Source of the DNA: Marinomonas lutimaris
GTDB taxonomy: Bacteria > Pseudomonadota > Gammaproteobacteria > Pseudomonadales > Marinomonadaceae
Direction of reading: 5' to 3'
Length of the DNA stretch: 64,000 bases
Assembly: GCF_019426345.1 (NCBI RefSeq)
Contig: NZ_JAHLLW010000002.1
Location: forward strand, 248,001-312,000
Part shown: piece after piece, positions 7,833 to 17,322 of the stretch
Layout: the number at the start of each line of letters is the position of its first letter
How positions within the stretch are numbered: position 1 is the stretch's first letter
Made by a program: the position numbers and the translations under genes
The notes under the pieces: generated by a model
Seen by the model: the letters and a program-made list of their open reading frames with translations, nothing else
Told to the model about the DNA's origin: nothing
Database searches by the model: none

Positions 7833-8335
7833 TAGCCTTCGCTTTTTACCAGTTCAGCGCTTTCAATGATAACGTCTTCAGCAGGAACGTCTTGGTGTCC
7901 TGACTTCATTGTTGTTTTCACTTCTTTGATTTTGTTAACGATGTCCATACCGGCGGTTACTTTACCAAATACTGCGTAGCCCCAACCATCTGGTGTTTTG
8001 CTGCGGTGGTTTAGGAAGCTGTTGTCTGCAACGTTGATGAAAAACTGCGCAGAAGCCGAGTGTGGGTCCATGGTGCGAGCCATCGCTAATGTGCCAACTT
8101 CATTTTTAAGTCCATTGTCTGCTTCGTTTTCAATTGCAGTACGAGTTTCTTTTTGAGTCATACCTGGTTCAAAGCCACCACCTTGAACCATGAAGCCATT
8201 GATTACACGATGGAAAATAACACCATCGTAAAAACCTGAAGTTACGTAGTCTTCAAAGTTTTTAGCAGATTTAGGCGCTTTTTCGTAATCTAGTTCAACG
8301 TGAATGTCACCGTGATTTGTGTGTAGAATAATCAT
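7832..8335 (-). CDS. ppiB: Peptidyl-prolyl cis-trans isomerase B (cyclophilin)
   Basis: This is a cytosolic cyclophilin that speeds proline isomerisation during folding. At 167 residues, without signal peptide, it is the PpiB rather than the periplasmic PpiA type. The active-site segments [13 protein letters not shown] (about 41-53) and [12 protein letters not shown] (about 93-104) carry the Arg, Phe, Gln and Phe residues of the family. It overlaps lpxH by one base and lies 40 bases after queE, so queC-queE-ppiB-lpxH could be read together. Confidence 0.95.
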   Translation of the reverse strand: MIILHTNHGDIHVELDYEKAPKSAKNFEDYVTSGFYDGVIFHRVINGFMVQGGGFEPGMTQKETRTAIENEADNGLKNEVGTLAMARTMDPHSASAQFFINVADNSFLNHRSKTPDGWGYAVFGKVTAGMDIVNKIKEVKTTMKSGHQDVPAEDVIIESAELVKSEG

Positions 8336-8375
8336 TTAAGATTCCTTGTTTAATTAATAGTAAAGTGTCGTTTAT

Positions 8376-9026
8376 CTAATCAATGTTGAGCATTTTATGT
8401 GTTTGTAAGCTAAGACGCCACCGTGGATGCGATAAACAATAATGTAAAGTGGCTTGTTGAGTGTCAACGAGTGGAATTTGATCTGCTGTTAAGTGACTTT
8501 GATCCATCGGTTGAAGGTAAAAGTGCTGAAAATTTAGCTTTTCAAATAAATCAGGTGAAATATGTGATTGTGGATATACCAGCTTGAGTTCATTGCCTTT
8601 GGTTACAACTAAGGGTTTAGCTGTTTTTGGGCTAACACATATCCAATCAATCCCATCGGGTAATACCATAGTGCCATTCGTTTCAATCGCGATGGTATAA
8701 CCGTATCGCTTCATTTCAGCAATCAGCTCGGTATCCAGCTGAAGAGCAGGTTCGCCGCCAGTAAAAACAACGTATTTGTGTCCTTGACCTTCCGGCCAAA
8801 GCGCATCTATATGGGCCCGTAATAGTTCGGCGGTTTTGAATTTTCCGCCATGTTGCCCATCTGTACCGATAAAATCGGTGTCACAAAACTGGCATTCGGA
8901 TTTAGCGCGTGTTTTTTCTAAGCCAGACCATAAATTACAGCCGGTAAAACGACAAAATAGAGCAGGGCGTCCAGCATGCGCACCTTCGCCTTGTAACGAA
9001 TAAAAGGCTTCTTTAATAGAATACAT
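8376..9026 (-). CDS. queE: 7-carboxy-7-deazaguanine synthase QueE
   Basis: QueE is a radical-SAM enzyme that converts 6-carboxytetrahydropterin to 7-carboxy-7-deazaguanine in queuosine precursor synthesis. The cluster cysteines follow the spacing CX14CX2C (C near 32, then ECQFCDTDF), the variant known from Burkholderia QueE rather than the classic CX3CX2C. FTGGEPALQ and ETNGT mark the SAM site. The frame is open up to a TTG at 9053, but homologues begin MYSIKEAFYSLQGEGAH, so the ATG at 9026 with AGG nine bases upstream is preferred (216 residues). queC lies about 170 bases upstream on the same strand. Confidence 0.93.
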   Translation of the reverse strand: MYSIKEAFYSLQGEGAHAGRPALFCRFTGCNLWSGLEKTRAKSECQFCDTDFIGTDGQHGGKFKTAELLRAHIDALWPEGQGHKYVVFTGGEPALQLDTELIAEMKRYGYTIAIETNGTMVLPDGIDWICVSPKTAKPLVVTKGNELKLVYPQSHISPDLFEKLNFQHFYLQPMDQSHLTADQIPLVDTQQATLHYCLSHPRWRLSLQTHKMLNID

Positions 9027-9198
9027 TTGGTTATACCTATTACATACTGACAAGCAGCATCTCGAAAAACAGTCGAGGTAAGGGTTATAACTTTAGTTGA
9101 TAATTTAATCGCCAAATTGGGGATTTGTGGAACAAAAACCAATCGGCACTAAAACAAACACACTAAAATCAGGAATAATTCTTTGTCTAACTTCTTGT

Positions 9199-9858
9199 TT
9201 AAGCTTCGTAATCCAATGGATCTGTTTGGCCTTGTTCTGCAAACGCTTCTAAACGTTCGTAGCAAGCGCCACATTTACCACAAGATTTTTCGCGACCATT
9301 GTAACAAGTCCATGTATTGGCATAGTTAAGGTTCATATCCAATCCGGCTTTTAAGATCTCACCTTTTGATGAATGTAAAAATGGCGTGACGATTTCTACA
9401 GACTGATAATTGGCAATTTTAGATACCGCGTTCATCGCTTCCACAAATTCTGGACGGCAATCAGGATAAATATGGTGATCGCCTGAATGAGCACCGTAAT
9501 AGACTTTGCCTGCTTCTAATGAAACGGCATAAGCAATCGCCATAGAAAGCAAGACCATGTTGCGATTTGGCACTACGGTAGACTTCATGTTGTCGTCTTC
9601 GTAATGGCCTTCTGGAATTTCTGCATCACTGGTGAGCGATGAGTTTGCCATTAGGCTATTGATTGCGGTGATATCGACAACTTTATGGGATACGCCTAAT
9701 TCACGGCAGGCTCGTGCGGCGACTTCTAATTCTTTACTGTGCTTTTGTCCGTAGTTAAAGGATAAAGCATAAACATCCAATCCGTTTTGAATTGCTGTAT
9801 TCAGAACGGTAAATGAATCCATTCCTCCTGAATATACAACGACGGCTTTTTCAGACAT
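9199..9858 (-). CDS. queC: 7-cyano-7-deazaguanine synthase QueC
   Basis: QueC uses ATP and ammonia to turn 7-carboxy-7-deazaguanine into preQ0. The PP-loop motif VVYSGGMDS stands at about 6-14 and the zinc-binding cysteines lie near the end in [19 protein letters not shown] chose the ATG at 9858 (219 residues) because GAGGAG lies eight bases upstream; the frame continues to an ATG at 9885 without a ribosome site. With queE downstream and queF at 39.2 kb, the window encodes three of the steps to preQ1. I looked for a preQ1 riboswitch in 9859-10064 and saw no convincing one. Confidence 0.95.
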   Translation of the reverse strand: MSEKAVVVYSGGMDSFTVLNTAIQNGLDVYALSFNYGQKHSKELEVAARACRELGVSHKVVDITAINSLMANSSLTSDAEIPEGHYEDDNMKSTVVPNRNMVLLSMAIAYAVSLEAGKVYYGAHSGDHHIYPDCRPEFVEAMNAVSKIANYQSVEIVTPFLHSSKGEILKAGLDMNLNYANTWTCYNGREKSCGKCGACYERLEAFAEQGQTDPLDYEA

Positions 9859-10082
9859 CTTTTGGCTCCTCAAAATAAACCTCATTAGCCTCTGTAAAAA
9901 TTACAGTAGCAAGGCGAGGGTTGATAAAGCGCGGAGTATAGCAGACAGCCAATCATTCAAACTAGAAATCTAAGAGGAAATAGGGCTTGTAACCACTTAA
10001 GCTTTGCGATAATTTTATTTGCGTAACTGGTTACCTATTTTTTTATGTTTTTTATTAATCGAGTTTGTATATTGGAAATCGT

Positions 10083-11066
10083 ATGGAACAATTTGGAGTA
10101 TTAACACTAGGTAGTCGATTGAAGCGGTTAAGTGATCACTTGTTTATTCAAGTACAAGAAATCTATTCCCAGTGCGATATACCTATTTCAGCAACCTACT
10201 TCCCCATCCTTAGGTTATTGCAAAAAACAGGCAGTTTGTCCGTGATGGAAATTGCTGAACGCTTGCATCTAAGTCATCCAGCGGTGAGCAAGCAAACGAC
10301 TAAGATGATCAAAGAAACCTTGTTAGAGAAAATAGTGGATGAGCAAGATCAACGAAGATCTTCCTTGCACCTTTCTGAGTTTGGCTTAAATGCTATGCAG
10401 CGCGTGGAGCCTGTCTTACAAGAAATGAAAGTTGTCCTTGAAAAAATGACGTGTTTTTCTAGTGAAAATTTTATGGATGGTCTGTCTTACCTAGAATCGC
10501 AGGTTTTAAGCGGAAGTTTGGCTGACAAAGTATTGGATCGTTTAGGGTCTATTGAGATTGTCTTACTGGAACGTCAGCACGAAAAAGCCTTCTATGATCT
10601 TAATATGGCTTGGCTTGAGCGTTATTTCCCAGATCAGATCACCGATAAAGATCGAAGTATATTGCGAAATCCGCAACAAGAAATTATTGAAAAAGGCGGA
10701 GTGGTTTGGGTAGCAATTCGCAAAACAAAATCGGCCGATTCAGTCGTTGGAACTATTGCTTTTGCTTCTATAGAAGATGGTTCTTCAAATAATAAAAAAG
10801 GCGAAGTGTTTAAATTGTCTGTTATTGAGCATGCTCAAGGAAAAGGAGTGGCTCAAGCTCTACTTTCTACAGCCATTGCATTTGCCCGCCAACAAAGTTT
10901 TTCGGTGTTGTCGCTAGAAACTGCTTCATGCCTAAAATTAGCAAGGCGTCTCTATGATAAAAATGGCTTTGTTGAGAAAGAGTTCCCCGCTCCTTCTTTG
11001 TACGCAAGAGCGGATGTTTACATGGAAAAATCATTAATATTAAATACGTATCGAGATCTTTCATGA
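10083..11066 (+). CDS. MarR-family regulator fused to a GNAT acetyltransferase
   Basis: The product has 327 residues in two parts. Residues 1 to about 145 are a MarR-type winged helix (LSVMEIAERLHLSHPAVSKQ is the HTH, DEQDQRRSSLHLSEFG the wing). Residues from about 160 are a GNAT N-acetyltransferase with the acetyl-CoA loop motif QGKGVAQALL and the final LYDKNGF strand. The ATG at 10083 has GGA seven bases upstream; a TTG at 10065 in frame is less likely. The stop overlaps the azlC start as ATGA, so the regulator is coupled to the exporter genes. By position it probably controls azlCD. Whether the acetyltransferase modifies an amino acid, a protein or is only a sensor is unknown. Confidence 0.85.
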   Translation: MEQFGVLTLGSRLKRLSDHLFIQVQEIYSQCDIPISATYFPILRLLQKTGSLSVMEIAERLHLSHPAVSKQTTKMIKETLLEKIVDEQDQRRSSLHLSEFGLNAMQRVEPVLQEMKVVLEKMTCFSSENFMDGLSYLESQVLSGSLADKVLDRLGSIEIVLLERQHEKAFYDLNMAWLERYFPDQITDKDRSILRNPQQEIIEKGGVVWVAIRKTKSADSVVGTIAFASIEDGSSNNKKGEVFKLSVIEHAQGKGVAQALLSTAIAFARQQSFSVLSLETASCLKLARRLYDKNGFVEKEFPAPSLYARADVYMEKSLILNTYRDLS

Positions 11067-11797
11067 ATACAATGCAAGATATGCGTCGAGGCGCTGTAGC
11101 TTCCATTCCTATGATTATTGGTGGCATTCCTTTTGGTTTGCTGTTTGGTTCGTTAGCATCCAGCTATGGATTGAGTCCTTGGTTTGCTGTTGCTATGTCG
11201 GCCTTCGTGTTTGCTGGCTCTGCACAATTTGTCGCACTTGGCTTGATCGCATTACATGCACCCATCTGGGTAATTGTTTCGACAACTTTTATCGTTAATC
11301 TACGCCATCTTTTGTACGCAGCAGATCTAGTTAAGTTTGTGAAACATTTACCTATGTCGATGAGAATTGTCATGGGCTTTGGTCTGACTGATGAAACTTA
11401 TGCAGCGGTTCGCCCCATGTATGAAGTAGGTTCAGCGAATGAAAAAAATGGACATAAAGTCTACCTCGGTTCGTTTCTCTCGTTTTATGTAATGTGGAAT
11501 GTGACCACGGTTTTGGGTGTACTGTCTGGTGAGCTAATTCCCGGGATGAGCGAATGGGGGTTGGAGTTCGCTATGGTTGCCACTTTCATAGGCATCATTA
11601 CACCATATTTGAAACATAAAGCTTTTTGGTTGTGCTTGTTAAGTGCTGGTGTGTCGTCAATTATCCTATCTGATTTGCCAAATAATTTAGGGCTGCTGGT
11701 CTCTGCGGTAATCGGTGTGGCAATGGGATTTGTGAGTGATTCTTCTAATAAAACAATTTCAAAATCAGAAGCAAGTATGCAAGAGGTAAGCAAATGA
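11063..11797 (+). CDS. azlC: Branched-chain amino acid exporter, large subunit (AzlC family)
   Basis: AzlC-family proteins pair with a small AzlD partner to export branched-chain amino acids or analogues across the inner membrane. The 244-residue product has several hydrophobic helices and the family features IPFGLLFGSLASSYG near the start, FAGSAQFVALGLI (about 51-63) and NLRHLLYAAD (about 79-88). The ATG overlaps the MarR-GNAT stop (ATGA) and its stop overlaps azlD the same way, so all three are one translational unit. The exact substrate cannot be told from sequence. Confidence 0.9.
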   Translation: MNTMQDMRRGAVASIPMIIGGIPFGLLFGSLASSYGLSPWFAVAMSAFVFAGSAQFVALGLIALHAPIWVIVSTTFIVNLRHLLYAADLVKFVKHLPMSMRIVMGFGLTDETYAAVRPMYEVGSANEKNGHKVYLGSFLSFYVMWNVTTVLGVLSGELIPGMSEWGLEFAMVATFIGIITPYLKHKAFWLCLLSAGVSSIILSDLPNNLGLLVSAVIGVAMGFVSDSSNKTISKSEASMQEVSK

Positions 11798-12123
11798 CTT
11801 TGTGGCAAGGGACTATCATTATTCTTGGCATGTTTGCTGTGACCTTTGGCGTGAGGTTTGTTTTGTTTGCACGAGCAGATAAAGTTGTCATGCCTACTTT
11901 TATTGAAAAAGCGTTGAAGTTTGTTCCCGTTGCGGTTTTGACAGCCATCATCACACCGATGATTTTGATGCCAACGCAGCAGATAGATATTTCGCTATCT
12001 AACCCTTGGTTACTTGGTGCGTTAGCGGCTTTTGTTGTGGGTATTTGGCGTCAGCAGCAATTGCTAACTATTCTAGTGGGCGTTTTGGTTTTTTTCGTGG
12101 CGAAATACGGATTTTCTTTATAA
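11794..12123 (+). CDS. azlD: Branched-chain amino acid exporter, small subunit (AzlD family)
   Basis: The 109-residue membrane protein has about four hydrophobic segments and the AzlD pattern [17 protein letters not shown] at the N-terminus followed by [17 protein letters not shown]. AzlD proteins are the obligate small partner of AzlC. It begins inside the azlC stop codon (ATGA, 11794-11797) and ends the operon. A short hairpin, GCAGAAAA-GA-TTTTCTGC at 12137-12154, follows it without a T-run. Confidence 0.88.
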   Translation: MTLWQGTIIILGMFAVTFGVRFVLFARADKVVMPTFIEKALKFVPVAVLTAIITPMILMPTQQIDISLSNPWLLGALAAFVVGIWRQQQLLTILVGVLVFFVAKYGFSL

Positions 12124-12244
12124 AAAAGAGAAAAAGGCAGAAAAGATTTTCTGCTCAATATCCCATGGAAACCTAAATACTATATACTTGCCGATCAAAG
12201 TAACAATATTGTTAGACCAACACTTATCGGGACTTACATCAAAC

Positions 12245-13918
12245 ATGTCAGAAACGTCTAAACCAGGTAATTTCATTACCCAAATCATTGATAAAGATAA
12301 CGAATCAGGCAAGCATGGCGGTAAGGTTCTTACTCGCTTTCCACCTGAACCAAATGGCTACTTACATATCGGCCATGCTAAATCTATTTGCCTTAATTTT
12401 GGCTTAGCGCAGCGTTACAACGGTCAATGTAATCTACGTTTCGATGACACTAACCCAGAGAAGGAAAGTGTTGAATACATTGAGTCTATTAAGCGTGATG
12501 TTGAATGGCTTGGTTTTGAATGGAAAGGCGAACCTAAGTTTGCTTCAGACTATTTTGATCAGTTATTTGATTTTGCTGTGCAGCTTATTCAGGCAGGCAA
12601 AGCTTATGCTTGTGAACTTAATGCTGAGCAAATGCGGGAATACCGTGGCACCCTAAAAGAGCCAGGTAAAAATAGCCCATTCCGTGATCGTACCGTTAAA
12701 GAAAACATGGCTATTTTTATGGACATGAGAAATGGTAAATACAAAGATGGCGAAGTGGTTCTGCGTGCTAAGATTGATATGGCGAGCCCAAATATCAATA
12801 TGCGCGATCCGATCATTTATCGTGTTCGCCATGTGCACCATCACCAAACAGGTGACAAATGGTGTGTATACCCAATGTATGACTTCACTCATTGCTTGTC
12901 TGATGCATTGGAAAACATTACTCACTCTGTATGTACATTGGAATTCCAAGATCATCGTCCTTTGTATGATTGGGTATTGGAGACGTTAAAAACAGCTCAT
13001 CCACAGCAAATTGAATTTGCTCGTTTGAACTTAAACTACACAGTGACAAGTAAACGTAAATTGAAGCAGTTAGTGGATGAAAAGCATGTACATGGTTGGG
13101 ATGACCCACGGATGCCTACGATTTCTGGTTTGCGTCGTCGTGGTTATACATCTTTGTCCATCCGTAACTTCTGTGAACGTATTGGTGTGACCAAGTCTGA
13201 CAGTGTTGTGGATGTTGGTATGCTAGAACATGCTATTCGTGAAGATTTGGATGCAAGCGCAAATCGCGTCATGGTTGTGCTAAATCCTATTAAGGTGACC
13301 TTGACCAACTACCCAGCAGACAAAGAAGAAATCTTCACTGTTAGCAATCATCCGAAAAACGAAGATGCTGGCACTCGTGAAGTGCCGTTTAGCAAAGAGT
13401 TATACATAGATGCTGCGGATTTTGCCGAAGTGCCTCCTCGTAAATGGAAGCGTTTGACACTTGATGGTGCTGTTCGTCTTCGTGGCGGTTACGTCATTAC
13501 TTGTGATGAAGCGATTAAAAACGAAGCGGGCGAAGTGGTCGAATTACTTTGTCGCTATGATGAAAACACGCTTGGTGTGAATCCAGAAGATTACAAACCA
13601 AAAGGTGTGATTCATTGGGTGAGCGCAAAACATTCAGTAGATGCAACAGTTAATCTTTATGATCGTTTGTTCGTAAATGAAGCGCCTGATGCAAATTATG
13701 AAGATAAGAATTTCTTAGACTTTATTAATCCAGAGTCTTTGACGGTATTGACAAATGCTAAAGTTGAGCCATCTTTGTTGGCGTCTGACAAAGGTCAAGG
13801 CTTCCAGTTTGAGCGTGAAGGGTACTTCTGTCGCGATCTGAAAGAAGACGGTATGGTATTTAACCGTACTGTGACATTACGTGATTCTTGGGCGAAAATC
13901 GAAGCAAAAGGAAATTAA
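12245..13918 (+). CDS. glnS: Glutaminyl-tRNA synthetase
   Basis: This class I synthetase charges tRNA-Gln with glutamine in the cytosol. The catalytic signatures are [14 protein letters not shown] (HIGH motif, about 34-47) and VTSKRKL (the KMSKS equivalent, about 265-271), with [10 protein letters not shown] in between and [10 protein letters not shown] near the C-terminus. The ATG at 12245 gives 557 residues starting [10 protein letters not shown], which matches E. coli GlnS (about 554). A TTG at 12188 in frame is unlikely. No clear ribosome site precedes the ATG. cysS follows after four bases, so the two form an operon, as in Pseudomonas. Confidence 0.96.
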   Translation: MSETSKPGNFITQIIDKDNESGKHGGKVLTRFPPEPNGYLHIGHAKSICLNFGLAQRYNGQCNLRFDDTNPEKESVEYIESIKRDVEWLGFEWKGEPKFASDYFDQLFDFAVQLIQAGKAYACELNAEQMREYRGTLKEPGKNSPFRDRTVKENMAIFMDMRNGKYKDGEVVLRAKIDMASPNINMRDPIIYRVRHVHHHQTGDKWCVYPMYDFTHCLSDALENITHSVCTLEFQDHRPLYDWVLETLKTAHPQQIEFARLNLNYTVTSKRKLKQLVDEKHVHGWDDPRMPTISGLRRRGYTSLSIRNFCERIGVTKSDSVVDVGMLEHAIREDLDASANRVMVVLNPIKVTLTNYPADKEEIFTVSNHPKNEDAGTREVPFSKELYIDAADFAEVPPRKWKRLTLDGAVRLRGGYVITCDEAIKNEAGEVVELLCRYDENTLGVNPEDYKPKGVIHWVSAKHSVDATVNLYDRLFVNEAPDANYEDKNFLDFINPESLTVLTNAKVEPSLLASDKGQGFQFEREGYFCRDLKEDGMVFNRTVTLRDSWAKIEAKGN

Positions 13919-13922
13919 TCGC

Positions 13923-15305
13923 ATGTTGAAGATTTACAACACCCTAAGCGGGAAGAAAGAAATTTTCAAACCCATTGAAGAAGGCAAAGTGGGTATGTAT
14001 GTCTGTGGTAACACGGTATACGACTTCTGCCACATTGGACATGCTCGCGCGATGATCTCCTTTGATATTATTTCGCGTTTTATTCGTCATCTCGGTTATG
14101 AGCTGAATTACGTTCGCAACATTACCGATGTTGATGACAAGATCATTAAGCGTGCAGAAGAAAATAACGAATCAACGCAGTCGTTAACTGAGCGTATGAT
14201 TGCTGCACAGCGTGAAGATGAACTGCGTCTTGGTAATAAAATGCCAGATCGTGAGCCAAAAGCCACTGAGTTCATGCAAGAAATTATCGATATGGTGCAA
14301 ATCCTTATTGATAAAGGTTTTGCTTATCAGGGCACTTCAGGTGATGTTTATTATCGAGCCACTAAATTCAAAGATTACGGTAAGCTGAATAACCGTAAGC
14401 TTGAAGATATGTTAGCTGGTGCGCGTATTGATGTTGAAGTAGCCAAAGAGCATCCAGCAGATTTCGTTTTGTGGAAACAAGCGAAAGCTGGCGAAGTATC
14501 TTGGCCTTCTCCTTGGGGTGATGGTCGTCCTGGTTGGCACATTGAATGTTCTGCCATGTCGACTAACTGTCTTGGTAGTCATTTTGATATTCATGGCGGC
14601 GGGCCTGATCTTAAGTTTCCGCATCATGAAAACGAAATTGCTCAGTCTGAAGCAGCGACTGGTAAGGATTATGTTAACTACTGGATGCACTGTGGTGCGG
14701 TTCGTGTTAATAACGAAAAAATGTCAAAATCTTTGGGTAACTTTTTTACAGTGCGCGATGTCTTGGCTAAGTTTAACCCTGAGGTGGTTCGTTACCTGAT
14801 GGTTTCAAGTCAATATCGTAGTGCGATTGATTACTCCGATCAAAGTTTGATGGAAGCTAAGGTTGCTCTAGAGCGTCTTTACACTGCATTGCGTCAGCAG
14901 CCAGTTGCTGAATCATTTGAGCCGACAGTCTTCACTGAGCGCTTTGAAGAGGCTATGAAAGACGATTTTAATACAGCGGTTGCTGTTTCTGTGTTGTTTG
15001 AGCTAGTTCGCGAACTAAATAAAGCAAAAACAGAAGATGCAGACAAAGCGTTAGTGTTGGCGGCAGAGTTACGCTCTTTGGCAGAATTGCTTGGCTTGTT
15101 GTATCAAGATCCAGAGTACTTTTTGCAAAACAGCACTGTGTCTGAGGGATTGGATGAAGCTGCAATACAGGCTTTGATCGACGAAAGAACGCAAGCTCGC
15201 AAAGATAAAAACTTTGCTCGTAGTGATGAGATACGTGATGAGTTGGCTGGTCAAGGAATTGAACTTCTCGATAGTCGAGAAGGGACAACTTGGACCAGAA
15301 GTTAA
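13923..15305 (+). CDS. cysS: Cysteinyl-tRNA synthetase
   Basis: It charges tRNA-Cys in the cytosol. YVCGNTVYDFCHIGHARA near residues 25-42 holds the zinc cysteine and the HIGH motif, GWHIECSAM (about 205) carries another zinc ligand, and EKMSKSLGNF (about 265) is the KMSKS loop. The product has 460 residues, the normal length. The ATG at 13923 has AAGGAA nine bases upstream, inside the end of glnS. A strong terminator follows the stop codon. Confidence 0.97.
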   Translation: MLKIYNTLSGKKEIFKPIEEGKVGMYVCGNTVYDFCHIGHARAMISFDIISRFIRHLGYELNYVRNITDVDDKIIKRAEENNESTQSLTERMIAAQREDELRLGNKMPDREPKATEFMQEIIDMVQILIDKGFAYQGTSGDVYYRATKFKDYGKLNNRKLEDMLAGARIDVEVAKEHPADFVLWKQAKAGEVSWPSPWGDGRPGWHIECSAMSTNCLGSHFDIHGGGPDLKFPHHENEIAQSEAATGKDYVNYWMHCGAVRVNNEKMSKSLGNFFTVRDVLAKFNPEVVRYLMVSSQYRSAIDYSDQSLMEAKVALERLYTALRQQPVAESFEPTVFTERFEEAMKDDFNTAVAVSVLFELVRELNKAKTEDADKALVLAAELRSLAELLGLLYQDPEYFLQNSTVSEGLDEAAIQALIDERTQARKDKNFARSDEIRDELAGQGIELLDSREGTTWTRS

Positions 15306-15322
15306 GGTATTGATCTAAAACG

Positions 15323-15352
15323 AAAAAGGCGATGGGATCATCGCCTTTTTTA
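15323..15352. terminator. Bidirectional terminator between cysS and the stress protein gene
   Basis: AAAAAGGCGATG and CATCGCCTTTTT pair over twelve bases with the loop GGAT and have a T run on one side and an A run on the other. It serves the convergent cysS and minus-strand stress protein genes. Confidence 0.9.
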
Positions 15353-15370
15353 TTGTGTGATTAGTTTACG

Positions 15371-15811
15371 TTAGTCTTTGTCTTTAGCCACTTTAACCGC
15401 TAATACGTCGCATGGTGCGCCGTGAAGAACGCCATTTGCTGTGGATCCTAGTAATAGAGCAAGACCGTGACGACCATGACTTCCAACTACAATCAGATCG
15501 ACTCGTTTCTCTTCGGCTATGCGGTGTATTTCGCTTTCTATGCCGCCTTGAGAAATGCAGCTTTCTTGAACAGGAACATCCAATTGAGCTTCAAGGATGG
15601 CAATTCGCTCTTTGGCTGTTTCTTGTAGTTGTGCTTGGATATCTGTGATATCGATTGGGACATCACCACCATAGGCATAATTGAGTGATTCAATAACATG
15701 AAGTATGGTAAGTTCCGCACCCGTTGCTTTGCAAAGTGCAACGGCTTTGTTAGCTACCTTGATACTTTCATCGGTTAAGTCAACAGCGAGTAGAATTCTG
15801 CTATACATCAT
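15371..15811 (-). CDS. Universal stress protein, UspA family
   Basis: The 146-residue cytosolic protein has the UspA Rossmann-like fold. RILLAVDLTDES stands at the N-terminus and the nucleotide-binding motif VVGSHGRHGLALLLGSTANGV near residues 112-132 has the G-2X-G-9X-GS/T spacing of ATP-binding members. Proteins of this family bind ATP and help survival under stress. GGAGG lies six bases before the ATG at 15811. It is a single gene between cysS and an unknown plus-strand gene. Which Usp subtype it is cannot be told. Confidence 0.92.
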   Translation of the reverse strand: MMYSRILLAVDLTDESIKVANKAVALCKATGAELTILHVIESLNYAYGGDVPIDITDIQAQLQETAKERIAILEAQLDVPVQESCISQGGIESEIHRIAEEKRVDLIVVGSHGRHGLALLLGSTANGVLHGAPCDVLAVKVAKDKD

Positions 15812-15874
15812 AGAACACCTCCAAATTTGGCTCGATTTATTTATTTTAGTTTAAAACTAGAGAGACATTAAAAT

Positions 15875-16360
15875 ATGACCGCTCTTATTGTTATTTTCAT
15901 TACATTATCTTTAATGGGGTCAGCGTTATGGATTATGCCTCCTAAAAAAGAGCGTCAACGCATGGCTTTACGTATGCATGCTCGAAAACTTGGTCTCACA
16001 GTTCAGCTTACATCAATTGATCTCCCTGACAAGTGGGATAAATCAATGAATAGGCAAAAAACAATTGCTTATGCTTTTTACCGATTGAAGCCTGTGACTT
16101 CCTTGCCAGATTGTATTTGGCTGCTACCTTATGAGGTATGGAAATATAATGCCTTGCTTGATGGGTGGTGGTCTAGTGAATTATTTCCATTGACTGCTGA
16201 TGCCCAAAAAGTGTTGGAAAAACACGGGGCATTGCTTGTGGCGATAAAAATAACACCAGAGAGTGTGTCATTGTATTGGGATGAGGCAGGCGATGAGTTG
16301 GTCTTGGATGAGTTGTCTACACTAATATATTCATTGGTAGAGTTAAAAAGCGTCACGTAA
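15875..16360 (+). CDS. Membrane-anchored protein of unknown function
   Basis: The 161-residue product has one N-terminal hydrophobic segment (about 2-20) followed by PPKKERQRMALRMHARKLG, a basic stretch that would sit in the cytoplasm if the helix is an N-out anchor. The rest is soluble and rich in Trp and Leu, with a conserved-looking LPYEVWKYNALLDGWW. A gene of similar length and build lies near topA in Pseudomonas, as I remember it, so it is probably an old neighbour of topA. The end of the gene forms one arm of the hairpin at 16349-16372. No function can be given. Confidence 0.75.
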   Translation: MTALIVIFITLSLMGSALWIMPPKKERQRMALRMHARKLGLTVQLTSIDLPDKWDKSMNRQKTIAYAFYRLKPVTSLPDCIWLLPYEVWKYNALLDGWWSSELFPLTADAQKVLEKHGALLVAIKITPESVSLYWDEAGDELVLDELSTLIYSLVELKSVT

Positions 16361-16372
16361 TTGCGTGACGCT
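16349..16372. terminator. Hairpin between two convergent genes
   Basis: AGCGTCACG and CGTGACGCT pair over nine bases with a six-base loop. The left arm includes the stop codon region of the plus-strand gene, and the minus-strand gene ends eight bases beyond. An A run lies on the left and only a weak purine-rich tract on the right, so it works best as a minus-strand terminator. Confidence 0.6.
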
Positions 16373-16379
16373 GAAAGGC

Positions 16380-17132
16380 TTAAGAGTTCTTAGGGATTTC
16401 TAAGTTTTGAAGGAGTTCGCTCAATACGTCTTCTGGGTTGTCGCTGTCTTTCATTGCTTCAATTTTAGGTGACAGTATTTGTTTCATTCGATCTGTTACG
16501 AAGTTTTTGAGAGTATTTTTTTCTGGTCGTTCTGTTGCGTCTGATTTAATGTGTGACAATATTACGCCATACAGGGTTTGTGCAACGCGCATATCTCCGC
16601 TGGCAAAGTTTTTATTTGCTTGAACCATTTGGCGGTTTAGTTGAATCCACAAATTGAGCCAGCGAAGATATTCATAACAGGCTTGATAGTGTGTGTTACT
16701 TATACGTCCTTTGCGACGTAAATAAAGTAACATTTTAGCCAGTTTCGTAAGGCGTTCTTTATAATTTGTTTTTTCTTGGAAGCTAAAAAGATCGGGCTCT
16801 GGGTTAAATTCAATCGGATCGTTATCTCGACCTTCTTCGGCGGTTGCAATGCGTACTTCGATCTTTTCAGGATCATCAGAATATTGCAGAAGCTCTCGAA
16901 GTGTGTCTAGATAGAAATCATAAAGCACATCGGTGGCAATGGTATCGGTATTAATATCCTTTAAACCGCGGATATGTTGCTCAACGCGATCCGCACGATT
17001 TGATAGTTGCAATTGTTTTACGCGTCTTTCAGTAATTTCTTTTTCTTTTTGATGTGCGCGTGATCCAATGACCACAGACAAAAGTACAATAATGATCAAA
17101 ATTGCAATTGTTAATATTTGAAGGGTAGCCAT
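16380..17132 (-). CDS. Membrane-anchored helical protein of unknown function
   Basis: The 250-residue product has one strong N-terminal membrane helix (about 5-25) and a long charged helical part (HQKEKEITERRVKQLQLSN) that may form a coiled coil, then a soluble domain up to the end. It contains no cysteine motif or nucleotide-binding loop that I recognise; YLRRKGRISNTHYQACYEYL near 145 looks like a conserved helix pair. The ATG at 17132 is the only good start. It is divergent from topA and convergent with the 161-residue gene. Possibly a tetratricopeptide-like helical scaffold, but that is a guess. Confidence 0.75.
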   Translation of the reverse strand: MATLQILTIAILIIIVLLSVVIGSRAHQKEKEITERRVKQLQLSNRADRVEQHIRGLKDINTDTIATDVLYDFYLDTLRELLQYSDDPEKIEVRIATAEEGRDNDPIEFNPEPDLFSFQEKTNYKERLTKLAKMLLYLRRKGRISNTHYQACYEYLRWLNLWIQLNRQMVQANKNFASGDMRVAQTLYGVILSHIKSDATERPEKNTLKNFVTDRMKQILSPKIEAMKDSDNPEDVLSELLQNLEIPKNS

Positions 17133-17219
17133 GATTGTCCTTAAGCAACGAATTCAGTATGTTAAATAAGAAATACTAAGTTCAGCAAGATTTAATATGT
17201 GAAACAATACAGGGATCGC

Positions 17220-17248
17220 TTGTCATATAAAAGGTGTTTGCTTAATAT
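17220..17248 (+). promoter_or_regulatory. Putative topA promoter
   Basis: TTGTCA (17220-17225) and TAATAT (17243-17248) are 17 bases apart, followed by a GC-rich stretch (GCGCCCC) where the discriminator would lie. Such a GC-rich discriminator fits a promoter sensitive to supercoiling or ppGpp. The leader to the topA ATG would be about 70 bases. Confidence 0.4.
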
Positions 17249-17322
17249 CAGCGCCCCTAGAGATTAAACTTCGTGCAACGTGGATTTGCAGACCTACTTT
17301 ATTAAAAGGCTTACACAGTTCA

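Noticed and set aside
9859..10064. Possible preQ1 riboswitch upstream of queC
   Set aside because: I searched the minus-strand leader for the C-rich loop and A-rich tail of a preQ1 aptamer and found no convincing match.
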